Shown here in pieces: positions 7,286 through 16,060 of a DNA stretch of 36,122 bases; the stretch's first letter is position 1; each line of letters begins with the position of its first letter. The position numbers and the translations under genes were made by a program. The notes under the pieces were generated by a model. The model was not told the origin of the DNA. It saw only the letters and a program-made list of their open reading frames with translations, and searched no databases. Source of the stretch: Methanobacteriaceae archaeon (GTDB lineage: Archaea; Methanobacteriota; Methanobacteria; Methanobacteriales; Methanobacteriaceae); contig DAHVOW010000016.1 of the NCBI GenBank assembly GCA_027318585.1, positions 1 through 36,122 of the forward strand, given 5' to 3'.

Positions 7286-7891
7286 ATGTTTAAAAAAAGA
7301 AGAGTAAATTCTCATCCAGGGGAAAGGATAATTTTCAAGACTAAACCCCGGTTCCTGGTACACACCACCGGGGTGTTTCTGAAGGTTATAATCATACTTC
7401 TGATTCTGTACTTCTTCCGATTAATACTGGAATGGGTTAACAACTTCAGAAATAGCCTGGATGCTTTTATTCAGTTACCGCTGGTTGAATGGACATCCTA
7501 TGCTCTATTCACAATGATCATAATATTCATCCTATGGTTAACCTATGATATTCTGCGCTGGAAGCAAAAAAAATACACCCTGACCAGTCAGAGGATCATA
7601 GTACAAAGTGGAATCATAAGGAGGCGGAAGAGTTTCATCCACTACGATAAAATACAGGATGTGGTGGTCTCACAAAGTCTGGTGGATAGGTTACTTTCAG
7701 CCGGTGATATGGAAGTTTATGGAGGGCATGAGGGCACCACACTTATCTTAGAAGATATTCCCAACCCCCTTGAAGTTGAAAACGTAATAAACAGACTTAT
7801 GGAAGGAGATGAGTTTGACTTCACCCGACCGGAAAAACCCAAAGAACCAAAGTCCATAATGGATGAATACGATAAAAAGTTTAAAATATGA
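7286..7891 (+). CDS. Membrane protein with bacterial-type PH domain (DUF304)
   Basis: A basic N-terminal stretch (1-30) is followed by two hydrophobic segments at about 31-51 and 70-90. A bPH2/DUF304 domain then spans about 95-170, beginning KKYTLTSQRIIVQSG and containing the typical SFIHYDKIQDVVVSQS. The acidic and proline-rich C-terminal tail (about 170-201) looks disordered and cytosolic. Such proteins anchor in the cytoplasmic membrane, and their function is generally unknown. The start is ATG 7286 with no convincing Shine-Dalgarno, so a short-leader transcript is possible. The geranylgeranyl-reductase-like gene follows after 72 bases. That might suggest a membrane-lipid theme, but it is only a neighbour argument. 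Confidence 0.85.
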   Translation: MFKKRRVNSHPGERIIFKTKPRFLVHTTGVFLKVIIILLILYFFRLILEWVNNFRNSLDAFIQLPLVEWTSYALFTMIIIFILWLTYDILRWKQKKYTLTSQRIIVQSGIIRRRKSFIHYDKIQDVVVSQSLVDRLLSAGDMEVYGGHEGTTLILEDIPNPLEVENVINRLMEGDEFDFTRPEKPKEPKSIMDEYDKKFKI

Positions 7892-7963
7892 GCCTCAAAG
7901 ATTGAGATAAGTATTAGATGGATGAACACCAATCTGGTCTTTAATTACTATTTTATTAACTAA

Positions 7964-9145
7964 ATGGATGGGATAATGACAGAATATGATGTAGCTGTGG
8001 TGGGTTCTGGTCCGGTAGGTTCAACATTGGCCCGCTATATATCAGATCAAGGATTTAAAGTTGTTATTCTGGAGAAAAAAAGGAACGTAGGAGTTCCACT
8101 CCAGTGTGCTGGTCTTCTGGGTAAAAGAATAAAAGAAGTAAACATCTTGCCTCCGGAATTCATCATGAACGAGGTATACGGTGCTTATTTGCATTCCCCA
8201 TCTGAAACTGTCCTTAAAGTTTCCAAAAAACACCCTGAAGCCTATGTCATAGATCGGGTGGCCTATGATAAATTCCTATCCGACCAGGCAGTTGATTCTG
8301 GAGCTGAACTTTTACTAAATCATCGGGTAGAAAATGTGAATATCGACACCGGCGAAGTTCAGGTTAGAAATGGTGAAAAAATATCCGCTGAAGTAGTGGT
8401 GGGGGCCGATGGTTACAACTCCCTGGTTTCCAAACTGTTCAATGGTCCCTCAGATAATTATGAAGCAGTTCAGTATCTGATGGGTGTAAAAGATGGGATT
8501 GAGGCCGATTATGTACATCTGAAGGTTGAATCTAAAATATCTCCCGGTTTCTGGTGGATTATTCCAATTTCTGACAATTTAGTTCGAGTGGGCATGTTTT
8601 CACCCTTACCTTACTTGACGGCCAGCACCCATCTGGAGCGTTACATTCAAGATAATCCCCTGCTAAAAAATGCTTCTTATCTAAAAAAATACCATGGTTG
8701 TATCCCAATTTACAATCCAAAACAGCAGATCGTTAAAAACAGAACCATTCTTTTAGGTGATGCTGCCTCCCAAGTGAAACCCACTACTGGGGGCGGCCTG
8801 ACTTTGGGCTTTCTCTGTGCTAAACTGGCATCAGAAGTTATGGTTCAAGCCCTGGAGGAAGAAAATATGGAGATACTGCAGAAATATCAGGTTTTGTATC
8901 GTAAAGAGTTTGGAAGGGAACTTAAAACTCAGCGCATGGTTCATAGGACATTTAAATCCCTCACTGATGCAGATCTGGATTTCATGTTCTTTAAACTTAA
9001 AGAAGAGGGTGCAGAAGATCTTATATCGGAATATGGGGATATGGACACCCAATCACCATTGGTAAAGGAGATGCTTAGACGGGGAATTATTTTCTCCATA
9101 CTACCTCAGATGTTATCCAGGAGGATATCTTCTTTATGGAAATAG
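7964..9145 (+). CDS. Geranylgeranyl reductase family FAD-dependent oxidoreductase
   Basis: This 393-residue flavoprotein belongs to the family that saturates geranylgeranyl chains of archaeal lipids or prenyl quinones. The Rossmann motif VVGSGPVGS (12-20) binds FAD, followed by ILEKKRNVG. VPLQCAG carries a Cys (48) at the position of the family CxxG region. LLGDAASQVKPTTGGG (about 263-278) is the second FAD-contacting motif. Methanobacteriales usually encode several paralogues, and which substrate this one reduces cannot be decided. I use ATG 7964; an alternative ATG at 7976 would give MTEYDVAVVG. Neither has a good Shine-Dalgarno. Its last 10 bases overlap the tRNA methyltransferase gene, so the pair is likely translationally coupled. 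Confidence 0.88.
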   Translation: MDGIMTEYDVAVVGSGPVGSTLARYISDQGFKVVILEKKRNVGVPLQCAGLLGKRIKEVNILPPEFIMNEVYGAYLHSPSETVLKVSKKHPEAYVIDRVAYDKFLSDQAVDSGAELLLNHRVENVNIDTGEVQVRNGEKISAEVVVGADGYNSLVSKLFNGPSDNYEAVQYLMGVKDGIEADYVHLKVESKISPGFWWIIPISDNLVRVGMFSPLPYLTASTHLERYIQDNPLLKNASYLKKYHGCIPIYNPKQQIVKNRTILLGDAASQVKPTTGGGLTLGFLCAKLASEVMVQALEEENMEILQKYQVLYRKEFGRELKTQRMVHRTFKSLTDADLDFMFFKLKEEGAEDLISEYGDMDTQSPLVKEMLRRGIIFSILPQMLSRRISSLWK

Positions 9146-10164
9146 CTATTATCCCCTCCCTGGAACATCCCACCCTGCCCCGGGCTGAACTGGAGGCAGT
9201 TCTTGCTGCGGAAAACTTTGATTATAGTTTTAAAAAGATTGAAGATGGCCTGATGGTCCTGGAGTTGTCTGATAAACTATTCCCAGATCTTCCTAATCTG
9301 GTACGGAGGCTTTCATTCACCCATGAAGTCTTCCGGGTTTTGATACATACTCAAAATGATTATTTGGAAAAGAAAGCAGGTATTTATAATTGGGAGGGCA
9401 TCCTAAAAGGGGATTACGCGGTTAGAGTCAAGAAAATAGGTTCTAAACCCGATTTGAACTCCTTGGATATGGAAAAAAAACTGGGAGGAATTATTAAGAG
9501 GGTTACTGGTGCCAAAGTCAACCTGGAAAATCCCCAAACGTTCATCCGGGTAGTTTTAAATCATGATGAAGTTTTGGTGGGGGATCGTGTCTCTACCATA
9601 TCCAAGAAACACTTCTTTGAACTTAAACCCCATAAAAGGCCCTTTTTTTATCCGGGATCCATGCATCCCAAGTTGGCCCGGTGTATGGTAAACCTGACCC
9701 GTGTTAAAAGGGGAGAGCGTTTACTGGACCCCTTCTGCGGCACCGGTGGAATCCTGATTGAGGCAGGGATCATGGGGGCTCGGGTGATAGGTAGTGATCT
9801 GGATTATAAAATGGTGGAGGGCACCAAAGAAAACCTTACCCACTGTGGAATAACTGATTTCCAGATATTCAGAGCCGACGCCCGCAACTTACCGCTAACT
9901 GAAGCAGTAGATGCCGTGGCAACCGATCCACCCTATGGTATTTCTGCTTCCACAGGGGGTGAGAAGAGCCAGGACCTTTACCAGCAGTCCATGGTGTCCA
10001 TTGCACAGATCATAAAGGAAGATGGCCTGGTTTGCATGGCCACACCACATTACTTGGATATCTCGGAGGTGTTGGAGGGCACAAACTTTGAAGTAATAGA
10101 ACAGCATCATATAAGAATGCACAAGAGTTTGACCCGAGTAATATCTGTACTTAAACTGGTTTAA
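9136..10164 (+). CDS. tRNA (guanine10-N2)-methyltransferase, Trm11/TrmG10 type
   Basis: This S-adenosylmethionine-dependent enzyme is predicted to methylate N2 of G10 in tRNA, once or twice. The N-terminal half (about 50-165) is the THUMP-type RNA-binding region. The Rossmann methyltransferase domain has motif I at DPFCGTGG (198-205), the SAM acidic loop GSDLDYKM, and the catalytic DPPYG (264-268), which is of the NPPY type used by N-methyltransferases. At 342 residues it is normal for archaeal TrmG10. The ATG overlaps the upstream flavoprotein gene by 10 bases. Cytosolic. Whether it makes m2G or m22G cannot be told from sequence. Confidence 0.92.
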   Translation: MEIAIIPSLEHPTLPRAELEAVLAAENFDYSFKKIEDGLMVLELSDKLFPDLPNLVRRLSFTHEVFRVLIHTQNDYLEKKAGIYNWEGILKGDYAVRVKKIGSKPDLNSLDMEKKLGGIIKRVTGAKVNLENPQTFIRVVLNHDEVLVGDRVSTISKKHFFELKPHKRPFFYPGSMHPKLARCMVNLTRVKRGERLLDPFCGTGGILIEAGIMGARVIGSDLDYKMVEGTKENLTHCGITDFQIFRADARNLPLTEAVDAVATDPPYGISASTGGEKSQDLYQQSMVSIAQIIKEDGLVCMATPHYLDISEVLEGTNFEVIEQHHIRMHKSLTRVISVLKLV

Positions 10165-10272
10165 TAGGGGTTTATTGGTAGGTAATTACCCTTTCAGGTG
10201 TATGACTGGTTTTCACGCCCCATAGATTATGCACCACACCATTCATATTTTAAAAATAATGATGTGATTAGC

Positions 10273-11763
10273 TTGAACGTTAAAATATTCGACACCACCC
10301 TCCGCGACGGTGAACAAACTCCGGGAGTTTCCCTTACTCCTGATGAAAAGCTTAGAATAGCTCTTAAACTGCAAGCGATGGGAGTGGATGTCATTGAAGC
10401 AGGATCGGCCATAACCTCGCCTGGAGAAAGGGAAGGAATTAAAAAAGTGGTTGGGGAAGGATTATCCGCCGAGATATGCAGCTTCACCCGGGCGGTGCAG
10501 GTTGATATCGATGCTGCCCTGGATTGTGGAGTGGACAGTATTCACCTGGTGGTGCCTACCTCTGACCTGCACCTGGAACATAAACTCCGCAAGACCCGGG
10601 AAGAAGTGAAAGTAATGGCCCTGGAATCAACCCAGTATGCAGTTGATCATGGACTTCTGGTTGAATTATCTGCTGAAGACTCCACCCGCAGCGATATGGA
10701 CTTCCTTAAGGAAATATTCCAGGAAGGTATAGGGGCCGGTGCTAAACGTATTTGTGCCTGTGACACGGTGGGAATGCTCACCCCTGAGAAAGCATATGAT
10801 TTCTATCAGGAACTAAGCCAATTGAAGGTTCCCCTTTCAGTGCACTGCCATAATGACTTTGGTCTGGCGGTGGCCAACAGCCTATCCGGTTTGAGGGCCG
10901 GAGCTAGCCAGGCTCATGTAACCGTCAATGGTATAGGTGAAAGGGCCGGAAATGCATCTTTAGAAGAGTTAGTGGTGGCTCTCCACACCCTCTATCAGGC
11001 TCCCACCAACGTGGATATTAGCATGCTCTATGATGTATCCCGCATGGTGGCCCGAATCACAGGGGTCTTCATACAACCCAACAAGGCCATTGTAGGAGAA
11101 AATGCATTTGCCCATGAATCAGGGATACATGCTGATGGGGTTATGAAAAAGGCCTCGACTTATGAACCCATTACACCAGAACTCGTGGGCCATAAACGCC
11201 GTTTTGTAATGGGCAAACATGTGGGTTCCCATATTATCAAACAAAAGATAGAAGAAATGGGATTGAGAGTTGATCAGGACCGTTTCAACCAGATTTTCCA
11301 GCGGATAAAATCTTTGGGAGACATGGGTAAATGCGTCACCGATGTTGATTTACAGGCCATTGCTGAGGATGTAATGGGGATCATGGCAGAAAAACCTGTG
11401 GAACTGGAAGAACTGACCATTGTTTCAGGTAACAAGGTAATACCCACTGCATCAGTTAAACTGAAGATAGATGATCGGGAGACATTGGAGGCGGGTGTGG
11501 GGGTTGGTCCTGTGGACGCTGCCCTGGTGGCTATAAAAAAGAGTGTAGCTGATTTTATAGATATTGAACTCGAAGAATATCATGTGGATGCCATAACTGG
11601 GGGTACTGACGCTCTTATAGACGTGGTGGTCCGGTTGCGCCATAACCAGCAGGTGGTCACCGCCCGAAGCACTCAACCCGACATTATAAATGCCAGTGTG
11701 GAGGCCTATCTAGCGGGTATAAACAAAATTCTCAGTGATAAACGCATTGAAGAAGGGATTTAG
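10273..11763 (+). CDS. cimA: (R)-citramalate synthase, LeuA/CimA family
   Basis: This enzyme condenses acetyl-CoA with pyruvate to (R)-citramalate, the threonine-independent route to 2-oxobutyrate and isoleucine. The HMGL-type barrel begins MNVKIFDTTLRDGEQTPG and contains VDVIEAGSAITS, VELSAEDSTRSD and the metal-binding SVHCHND. The C-terminal LeuA regulatory domain starts near residue 375. As I recall it, the N-terminal half follows Methanocaldococcus CimA closely, so I prefer citramalate to isopropylmalate or homocitrate synthase. I choose TTG 10273 (496 residues) because GTGATT lies 4 bases upstream and the family motif follows at once. A GTG at 10198 would add 25 residues unlike the family. 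Cgi121 follows after 5 bases. Confidence 0.85.
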   Translation: MNVKIFDTTLRDGEQTPGVSLTPDEKLRIALKLQAMGVDVIEAGSAITSPGEREGIKKVVGEGLSAEICSFTRAVQVDIDAALDCGVDSIHLVVPTSDLHLEHKLRKTREEVKVMALESTQYAVDHGLLVELSAEDSTRSDMDFLKEIFQEGIGAGAKRICACDTVGMLTPEKAYDFYQELSQLKVPLSVHCHNDFGLAVANSLSGLRAGASQAHVTVNGIGERAGNASLEELVVALHTLYQAPTNVDISMLYDVSRMVARITGVFIQPNKAIVGENAFAHESGIHADGVMKKASTYEPITPELVGHKRRFVMGKHVGSHIIKQKIEEMGLRVDQDRFNQIFQRIKSLGDMGKCVTDVDLQAIAEDVMGIMAEKPVELEELTIVSGNKVIPTASVKLKIDDRETLEAGVGVGPVDAALVAIKKSVADFIDIELEEYHVDAITGGTDALIDVVVRLRHNQQVVTARSTQPDIINASVEAYLAGINKILSDKRIEEGI

Positions 11764-11768
11764 AATAA

Positions 11769-12263
11769 ATGGAACATCATATTCAAATCACAGGTTTTAA
11801 TGCTTATATAAAAAACGTCCCTGACGTTTTAACATGTATTAAGGATATTGCTGGCCAGGGAACCATTCAACTTTTACAAGCCCCGGGAGTGGCCGGAGAA
11901 GAACACCTCTTACATTCCACACAACAGGCTCTGCTATCTTTCCAGCGTAAAGAGAATCTATCAAAGGATCTGGGCCTGGAGATCTGTCTTAGGGCCTCTG
12001 CACAAAGACAGATATCACGGGCAATCCAAATTTTGGGCATAACCGAAGGACAACAGGCTCTGGCCGCGGTAATAGTGGACTGCCCGGAGGACACGCTCAC
12101 TAAACTGGAGACTCTACTGGGCCCTTCTGACAGCAAGGTACTTAAATCCGGTCCCGAAAACTTGAAGAAGATTTATAAGATATCAGATTCCGAACTATAC
12201 GCCCTTAAAAACGTGAAGCGAGTGTTAATAGAACGAACCACTCTCCTAAACCTTGAAAAGTAG
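11769..12263 (+). CDS. cgi121: KEOPS complex subunit Cgi121
   Basis: Cgi121 is a subunit of KEOPS, which makes the N6-threonylcarbamoyl-adenosine at position 37 of ANN-decoding tRNAs; it binds the kinase Bud32 and the tRNA 3' end. The 164 residues match the family: APGVAGEEHLLHSTQQAL (about 38-55), with the conserved HLL helix, and LRASAQRQISRAIQILG (about 76-92), the family's RQI..AI..fG signature. Start is ATG 11769, 5 bases after the citramalate synthase stop, so the two are probably co-transcribed. The other KEOPS subunits are not in this window. The gene is convergent with the PLP enzyme, only 8 bases apart. Confidence 0.88.
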   Translation: MEHHIQITGFNAYIKNVPDVLTCIKDIAGQGTIQLLQAPGVAGEEHLLHSTQQALLSFQRKENLSKDLGLEICLRASAQRQISRAIQILGITEGQQALAAVIVDCPEDTLTKLETLLGPSDSKVLKSGPENLKKIYKISDSELYALKNVKRVLIERTTLLNLEK

Positions 12264-12271
12264 CTGTTAAT

Positions 12272-13264
12272 TTAAATAAATTTATTTACCACTTCCACTA
12301 ACCCTTCCAGTTTTTCCTGGCTCAAACACCTTAAATCAAGATTTTTTATCTCCAAACAAACAGCTGGTTCTGTTAACCTTTCGTAGCGAGGGCAGGTGGT
12401 AATCATGTTTCCACCGTCTATTTTTATATGTTCCCTTAACTGATAGGCAAATTTTTTAGGATCTTCCGTGGACAAACAAACATTAACCCCCCGCTTTTCA
12501 CGGTGAAACGCACTATTAAACTCTTTTTTAAGATATTCGCAGGCGTCCACTGTTTTTGTAAAGGATTCACTCGCATTTTGCACTTCCACTCTGATGGCTG
12601 CACATGTCAGGGGACTGGCCCTTAAGGTTTTGGTTATTTTTTTAGAATCACCAACTATCTCCTCTTGATCGGTTGATAAGAAGCCCCCACCCCCTGCGTT
12701 TACCATTTTAGGGCTTCCAGTTGATGCTAGGATAACATGGGCCTGTTTTGCCCAGGCTAGCTTCTTGGTGGGATCTCCCAGGGCCCCGGATGCATCTTCA
12801 ACCAGTAAAACATCGTTCTGGTCACATATCTGGTAGATCTCTTTCAGGGGCTGTTCTGCAGTATACCCGGCTAAGCTGGTCAAGAATACTGCTTCTACTC
12901 GGTGATCAGTTAAAAATTCCGTCAATATTTCGGGGTCCAAGACTCCCTGATTGGTGTCAATTTTATTAGTTGGCACTTTCAGTACCCTGGCTATTTCCTC
13001 AAAACCAGACCAACCACCCTGATCAGGGATGAGTATGGCCCCGTTAATGGTGCTCATAACAGATAATATGGCGGAATTACCACTATTTACCACTTTAACA
13101 TTGTTATGTCCGGTTAAATTTTTAATACTATCTTCAGCACCCTTTAACTCTTCAAAAGGATTGTAGTCTACGCGGCAAAGATTCTTTGCCACCCGGCACA
13201 TGGCTTCTGATGATTGTGGGGATGGTCTTTTGGCCTTTAAATGAAGTTTTTGTTTCTTCGTCAA
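12272..13264 (-). CDS. PLP-dependent aminotransferase-like protein, DegT-type motifs
   Basis: This is a fold-type I pyridoxal-phosphate enzyme of about 330 residues. Asp157 in VEDASGALGD would contact the pyridine nitrogen. Lys186 in STGSPKMVNAGGGGF would form the Schiff base, in the pattern seen in DegT/DnrJ/EryC1 sugar aminotransferases. NSGNSAIL (about 60-67) fits the phosphate-binding segment. No substrate can be assigned. I place the start at TTG 13264 because GGTGA lies 5 bases upstream; the in-frame GTG at 13273 belongs to that site. It follows the nre gene by about 30 bases on the same strand, so it is probably its operon partner. Confidence 0.75.
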   Translation of the reverse strand: MTKKQKLHLKAKRPSPQSSEAMCRVAKNLCRVDYNPFEELKGAEDSIKNLTGHNNVKVVNSGNSAILSVMSTINGAILIPDQGGWSGFEEIARVLKVPTNKIDTNQGVLDPEILTEFLTDHRVEAVFLTSLAGYTAEQPLKEIYQICDQNDVLLVEDASGALGDPTKKLAWAKQAHVILASTGSPKMVNAGGGGFLSTDQEEIVGDSKKITKTLRASPLTCAAIRVEVQNASESFTKTVDACEYLKKEFNSAFHREKRGVNVCLSTEDPKKFAYQLREHIKIDGGNMITTCPRYERLTEPAVCLEIKNLDLRCLSQEKLEGLVEVVNKFI

Positions 13265-13294
13265 ATATTTCACCAGAGACTTTGTTATATTTGG

Positions 13295-14455
13295 TTAAAA
13301 GAAAGAGTCCAGTGTGGTCTGGCGGGATCGGAGAATATCCTGAAGCAAGTCACTGGACTCGATGAACTTGTTCACCGAAAGTTTGAGTTTGGTGTCCACA
13401 TAATTTAAGGCACTTTTAAGGTCTTCAAATTCCAGGAAATGCTGTTCCATGGCATTTCTTATATTTTCGCGAACATTAAAGACGCCAAGGGGCACATATC
13501 CGGAATAGGCTTCTCTTAGCACTATTACTCCTGCTTGCCGTTTTTCACGTGCCAGTGCCTCCAAAACTGCCATCTTACAAGTGTAGTAACATCCTCCGAC
13601 TTTTGAATATTCTTTTTTACCAGAATAATGTTCATAATCAGAAAATATCATCTCTTCCCTACCGAGAACATGTAAGAAAGCTTCCATCCATTCGTATTGC
13701 CAGGGGGTGGGTAAAAGAATCACTGAATAGTAATTGTTTAGACTGGAAAACTCGTATACTCGATATTTATCCACAGTTTCATAATATTTAACTTCTTTTA
13801 GGAAATGGTCGGCGATGGTAGTATCGCAGGCCGTAATGGACCATCGGGTAGGCACCAAGCGTCGACGTTTTTCCACGCCCATGGTTCCCACAGAAAAAGC
13901 CTTTTGGATCTGAGAAAAAGGAACCTGGTCCTGATGGAGGTTCATAACCGCTTCTCTAGCCAGTAGATCGGTGTCGTAGTAGGCCTTCTCCAGTCCACGA
14001 TCCCAGCGAACGCTTTCAATATCAAATTTCTCTATCAATGCACTGGGTCCATGAGGGGCGTGATGGTCACTAAATGAAACACCCCGAGGTTTTTTACCAA
14101 ATTCTGCTTCACTATCAATGGAATTAGAAGATAAAGAAATTTCCTGCAGTTTTTCAACCAGGCCATTTTCCAGATCTTTAACACCAACTAACTGTTTGCC
14201 ACGAACCAGATTCAACCGGTATCCAATTATATCTTCCTGAGTTTTTTGATTACCGATCCAGGATTCCGGGGTGTCCATAATGGTGGTATCCCCTTCCATA
14301 GGGGTGATCATAGGTCCCGCGTATACCTTGGGGTAGTTCCAACTACCAATGAAAACCGAGGGAGGGGTGGTTCCGTCCAGTTCCTTGCCCACATCCACTG
14401 ATGGGATTTGGAACTTGGAGGTGAGTTTTTTTAGATAGGACTTTTTACCCATCAT
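13295..14455 (-). CDS. Nre family DNA repair protein with PCNA-interacting tail
   Basis: This protein matches the archaeal Nre family (DUF650/DUF651), represented by NreA of Haloferax, which takes part in DNA-damage repair with PCNA. The 386 residues end in QTTLDSFF (379-386), a consensus PIP box for binding the sliding clamp. Conserved family stretches include PPSVFIGSWNYPKVYAGPM (about 31-49) and FSDHHAPHGPSALIEKF. I see no Cys-rich zinc-finger segment at the N-terminus. The frame upstream of ATG 14455 closes after five codons at a TAA, so none is hidden. The start is weakly supported; a second ATG lies directly after it. The PLP enzyme follows downstream. Biochemical activity is unknown. 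Confidence 0.88.
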   Translation of the reverse strand: MMGKKSYLKKLTSKFQIPSVDVGKELDGTTPPSVFIGSWNYPKVYAGPMITPMEGDTTIMDTPESWIGNQKTQEDIIGYRLNLVRGKQLVGVKDLENGLVEKLQEISLSSNSIDSEAEFGKKPRGVSFSDHHAPHGPSALIEKFDIESVRWDRGLEKAYYDTDLLAREAVMNLHQDQVPFSQIQKAFSVGTMGVEKRRRLVPTRWSITACDTTIADHFLKEVKYYETVDKYRVYEFSSLNNYYSVILLPTPWQYEWMEAFLHVLGREEMIFSDYEHYSGKKEYSKVGGCYYTCKMAVLEALAREKRQAGVIVLREAYSGYVPLGVFNVRENIRNAMEQHFLEFEDLKSALNYVDTKLKLSVNKFIESSDLLQDILRSRQTTLDSFF

Positions 14456-14548
14456 GTTATCTGAGTAATTAAATGATCAAGGTGTAATAAACGGTTTTAG
14501 TCAGCATCTGAGAAGTAATCAATCCAACTAATGTTAGCCATCTTTTCC

Positions 14549-15016
14549 CTAGAACCGTTTTACCAGCTTCAGAGAAGCGGAATTCATGCAGTACCTTTTA
14601 CCAGTGGGTGGTGGGCCGTCATCAAATACATGTCCCAGGTGAGCTTCACATCGAGCACAGAGGACCTCGGTACGAATCATAAACAGGCCGCGGTCTTCTA
14701 CATACACTACATTTCCCATGGCCACTGGCTCCCAGAAACTGGGCCACCCGGTACCTGAGTCAAACTTGGTTTTGGAATCAAATAGGTCGGTATTACAGCA
14801 TACACATTGATATATCCCGTCTTCATGACAGTCGTGGTATTTGCCTGTGAAAGCCATTTCAGTACCCTTCTTACGGGCTACTTGGAACTGTTCAGGAGTT
14901 AAGATCTCCTGCCACTTATCATCTTCCTTATAAACCTTCTCCACCATCTCTAATTTCCCGGATTCGACAGAGTAAATGGGGATTTTTCCATTTGAAGTTC
15001 CATTCATGATACCCAA
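14549..15016 (-). CDS. msrB: Peptide-methionine (R)-S-oxide reductase MsrB
   Basis: MsrB repairs the R-form of methionine sulfoxide in proteins. The 155 residues contain structural zinc pairs C71xxC74 and C120xxC123, the GTGWPSFWEP signature (88-97), HLGHVFDDGP (126-135) and the catalytic Cys143 in RYCMNSAS. It is a complete single-domain MsrB with an N-terminal extension of some 20 residues. Two starts are possible: TTG 15016, with GGTAA about 9 bases upstream, or ATG 15007. It lies between nre and the GMP synthetase genes on the same strand, with 34 bases to the latter. It probably serves oxygen-stress defence in the cytosol of this anaerobe. Confidence 0.95.
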   Translation of the reverse strand: MGIMNGTSNGKIPIYSVESGKLEMVEKVYKEDDKWQEILTPEQFQVARKKGTEMAFTGKYHDCHEDGIYQCVCCNTDLFDSKTKFDSGTGWPSFWEPVAMGNVVYVEDRGLFMIRTEVLCARCEAHLGHVFDDGPPPTGKRYCMNSASLKLVKRF

Positions 15017-15050
15017 TACTATGTTACCACTACTTTAAATTATTTCATCT

Positions 15051-15977
15051 TTAAGCTAATTCAATAGTACTGGGTGGTTTATCGCTCACTGAAAGGGCTA
15101 CATGGGTCACTTCGGGTATTTCGGCTGTGATACGTTGTGAAATGGTTTTTACCATCATCCAGGGAAGTTCTGGAACATCAGCGGTCATGGCATCCATGGA
15201 TTCCACCATCCTCAACACCACCAGATAGCCATAGTCCCGGATATCTCCCTTCACCCCGGTAACCTTAGTATTGGTTAAAACCGCAAAGTACTGCCATAAT
15301 GTCTTATCTAAACCCTCTTTATGGACTTCTTCTTCCACAATAGCATTGGCTTTACGGCAAATGTTGATTTTCTCAGGAGTGATTACCCCTGCAATACGTA
15401 CTGCCAATCCGGGTCCGGGATAAGGTTGTCTCTGGGTTATATGATCTGGGAGGCCAAGTTCGGAGCCTATAATCCGTACTTCATCTTTATAAAGTTCTCT
15501 TATTGGTTCCACCAGTTCCAGAACCAGGCCGTGGGGTAGAGCAACATTATGGTGGGATTTTATATTTCCCTCACTTTCGATCCAGTCCGGTGCGATGGTT
15601 CCCTGCACCAGATATTCTGCACCCACTTCTTCTGCCACTCTTTCAAAAACTCTGATGAACACTTCTCCAATGATCTTCCTTTTTTCTTCCGGATCCTCCA
15701 CTCCGTCCAGTTTTTGCATGAATTCTGCACTGGCATCAACTAATCTGAAGTTAAGTCTGTCCTGAAAAGTGGTCTCCACATATTCTGCTTCACCTTCCCT
15801 TAGAAGTCCGTGATCAACAAAAACTGCAGTTAAATTATCTCCAATAGCTTCGGAAGTAATTACTGATGCAACTGAGCTGTCAACTCCTCCTGAAAGTGCT
15901 ATGATGGCTTTTTTATCTTTAACGGTATTTTTTATTTCCATAATGGATTCTTTTATAAAATCAGCCGGGTTTAACAT
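15051..15977 (-). CDS. guaAB: GMP synthetase subunit B (ATP pyrophosphatase)
   Basis: This is the ATP-pyrophosphatase half of the split archaeal GMP synthetase; it adenylates XMP and aminates it with ammonia from the GuaAA subunit. The PP-loop SGGVDSS is at 29-35. The C-terminal dimerisation domain carries RQPYPGPGLAVR and ends ... STIELA. I choose ATG 15977, giving MLNPADFIKE, which fits the family N-terminus and has GGTGA about 9 bases upstream. A GTG at 15989 lies inside that ribosome site. The amidotransferase gene is upstream, 83 bases away, on the same strand, so subunits come from one locus. Confidence 0.96.
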   Translation of the reverse strand: MLNPADFIKESIMEIKNTVKDKKAIIALSGGVDSSVASVITSEAIGDNLTAVFVDHGLLREGEAEYVETTFQDRLNFRLVDASAEFMQKLDGVEDPEEKRKIIGEVFIRVFERVAEEVGAEYLVQGTIAPDWIESEGNIKSHHNVALPHGLVLELVEPIRELYKDEVRIIGSELGLPDHITQRQPYPGPGLAVRIAGVITPEKINICRKANAIVEEEVHKEGLDKTLWQYFAVLTNTKVTGVKGDIRDYGYLVVLRMVESMDAMTADVPELPWMMVKTISQRITAEIPEVTHVALSVSDKPPSTIELA

Positions 15978-16060
15978 GGATATTTTCACCTTGGATAAAT
16001 GTCTTAAGATAGGGATTAAAACAAAATATTTACATTAATTACAATTTAGGTATCATTAAA

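Noticed and set aside
10198..10272. GTG 10198 as the citramalate synthase start
   Set aside because: The extra 25 residues do not resemble the family, and a ribosome site directly precedes TTG 10273.
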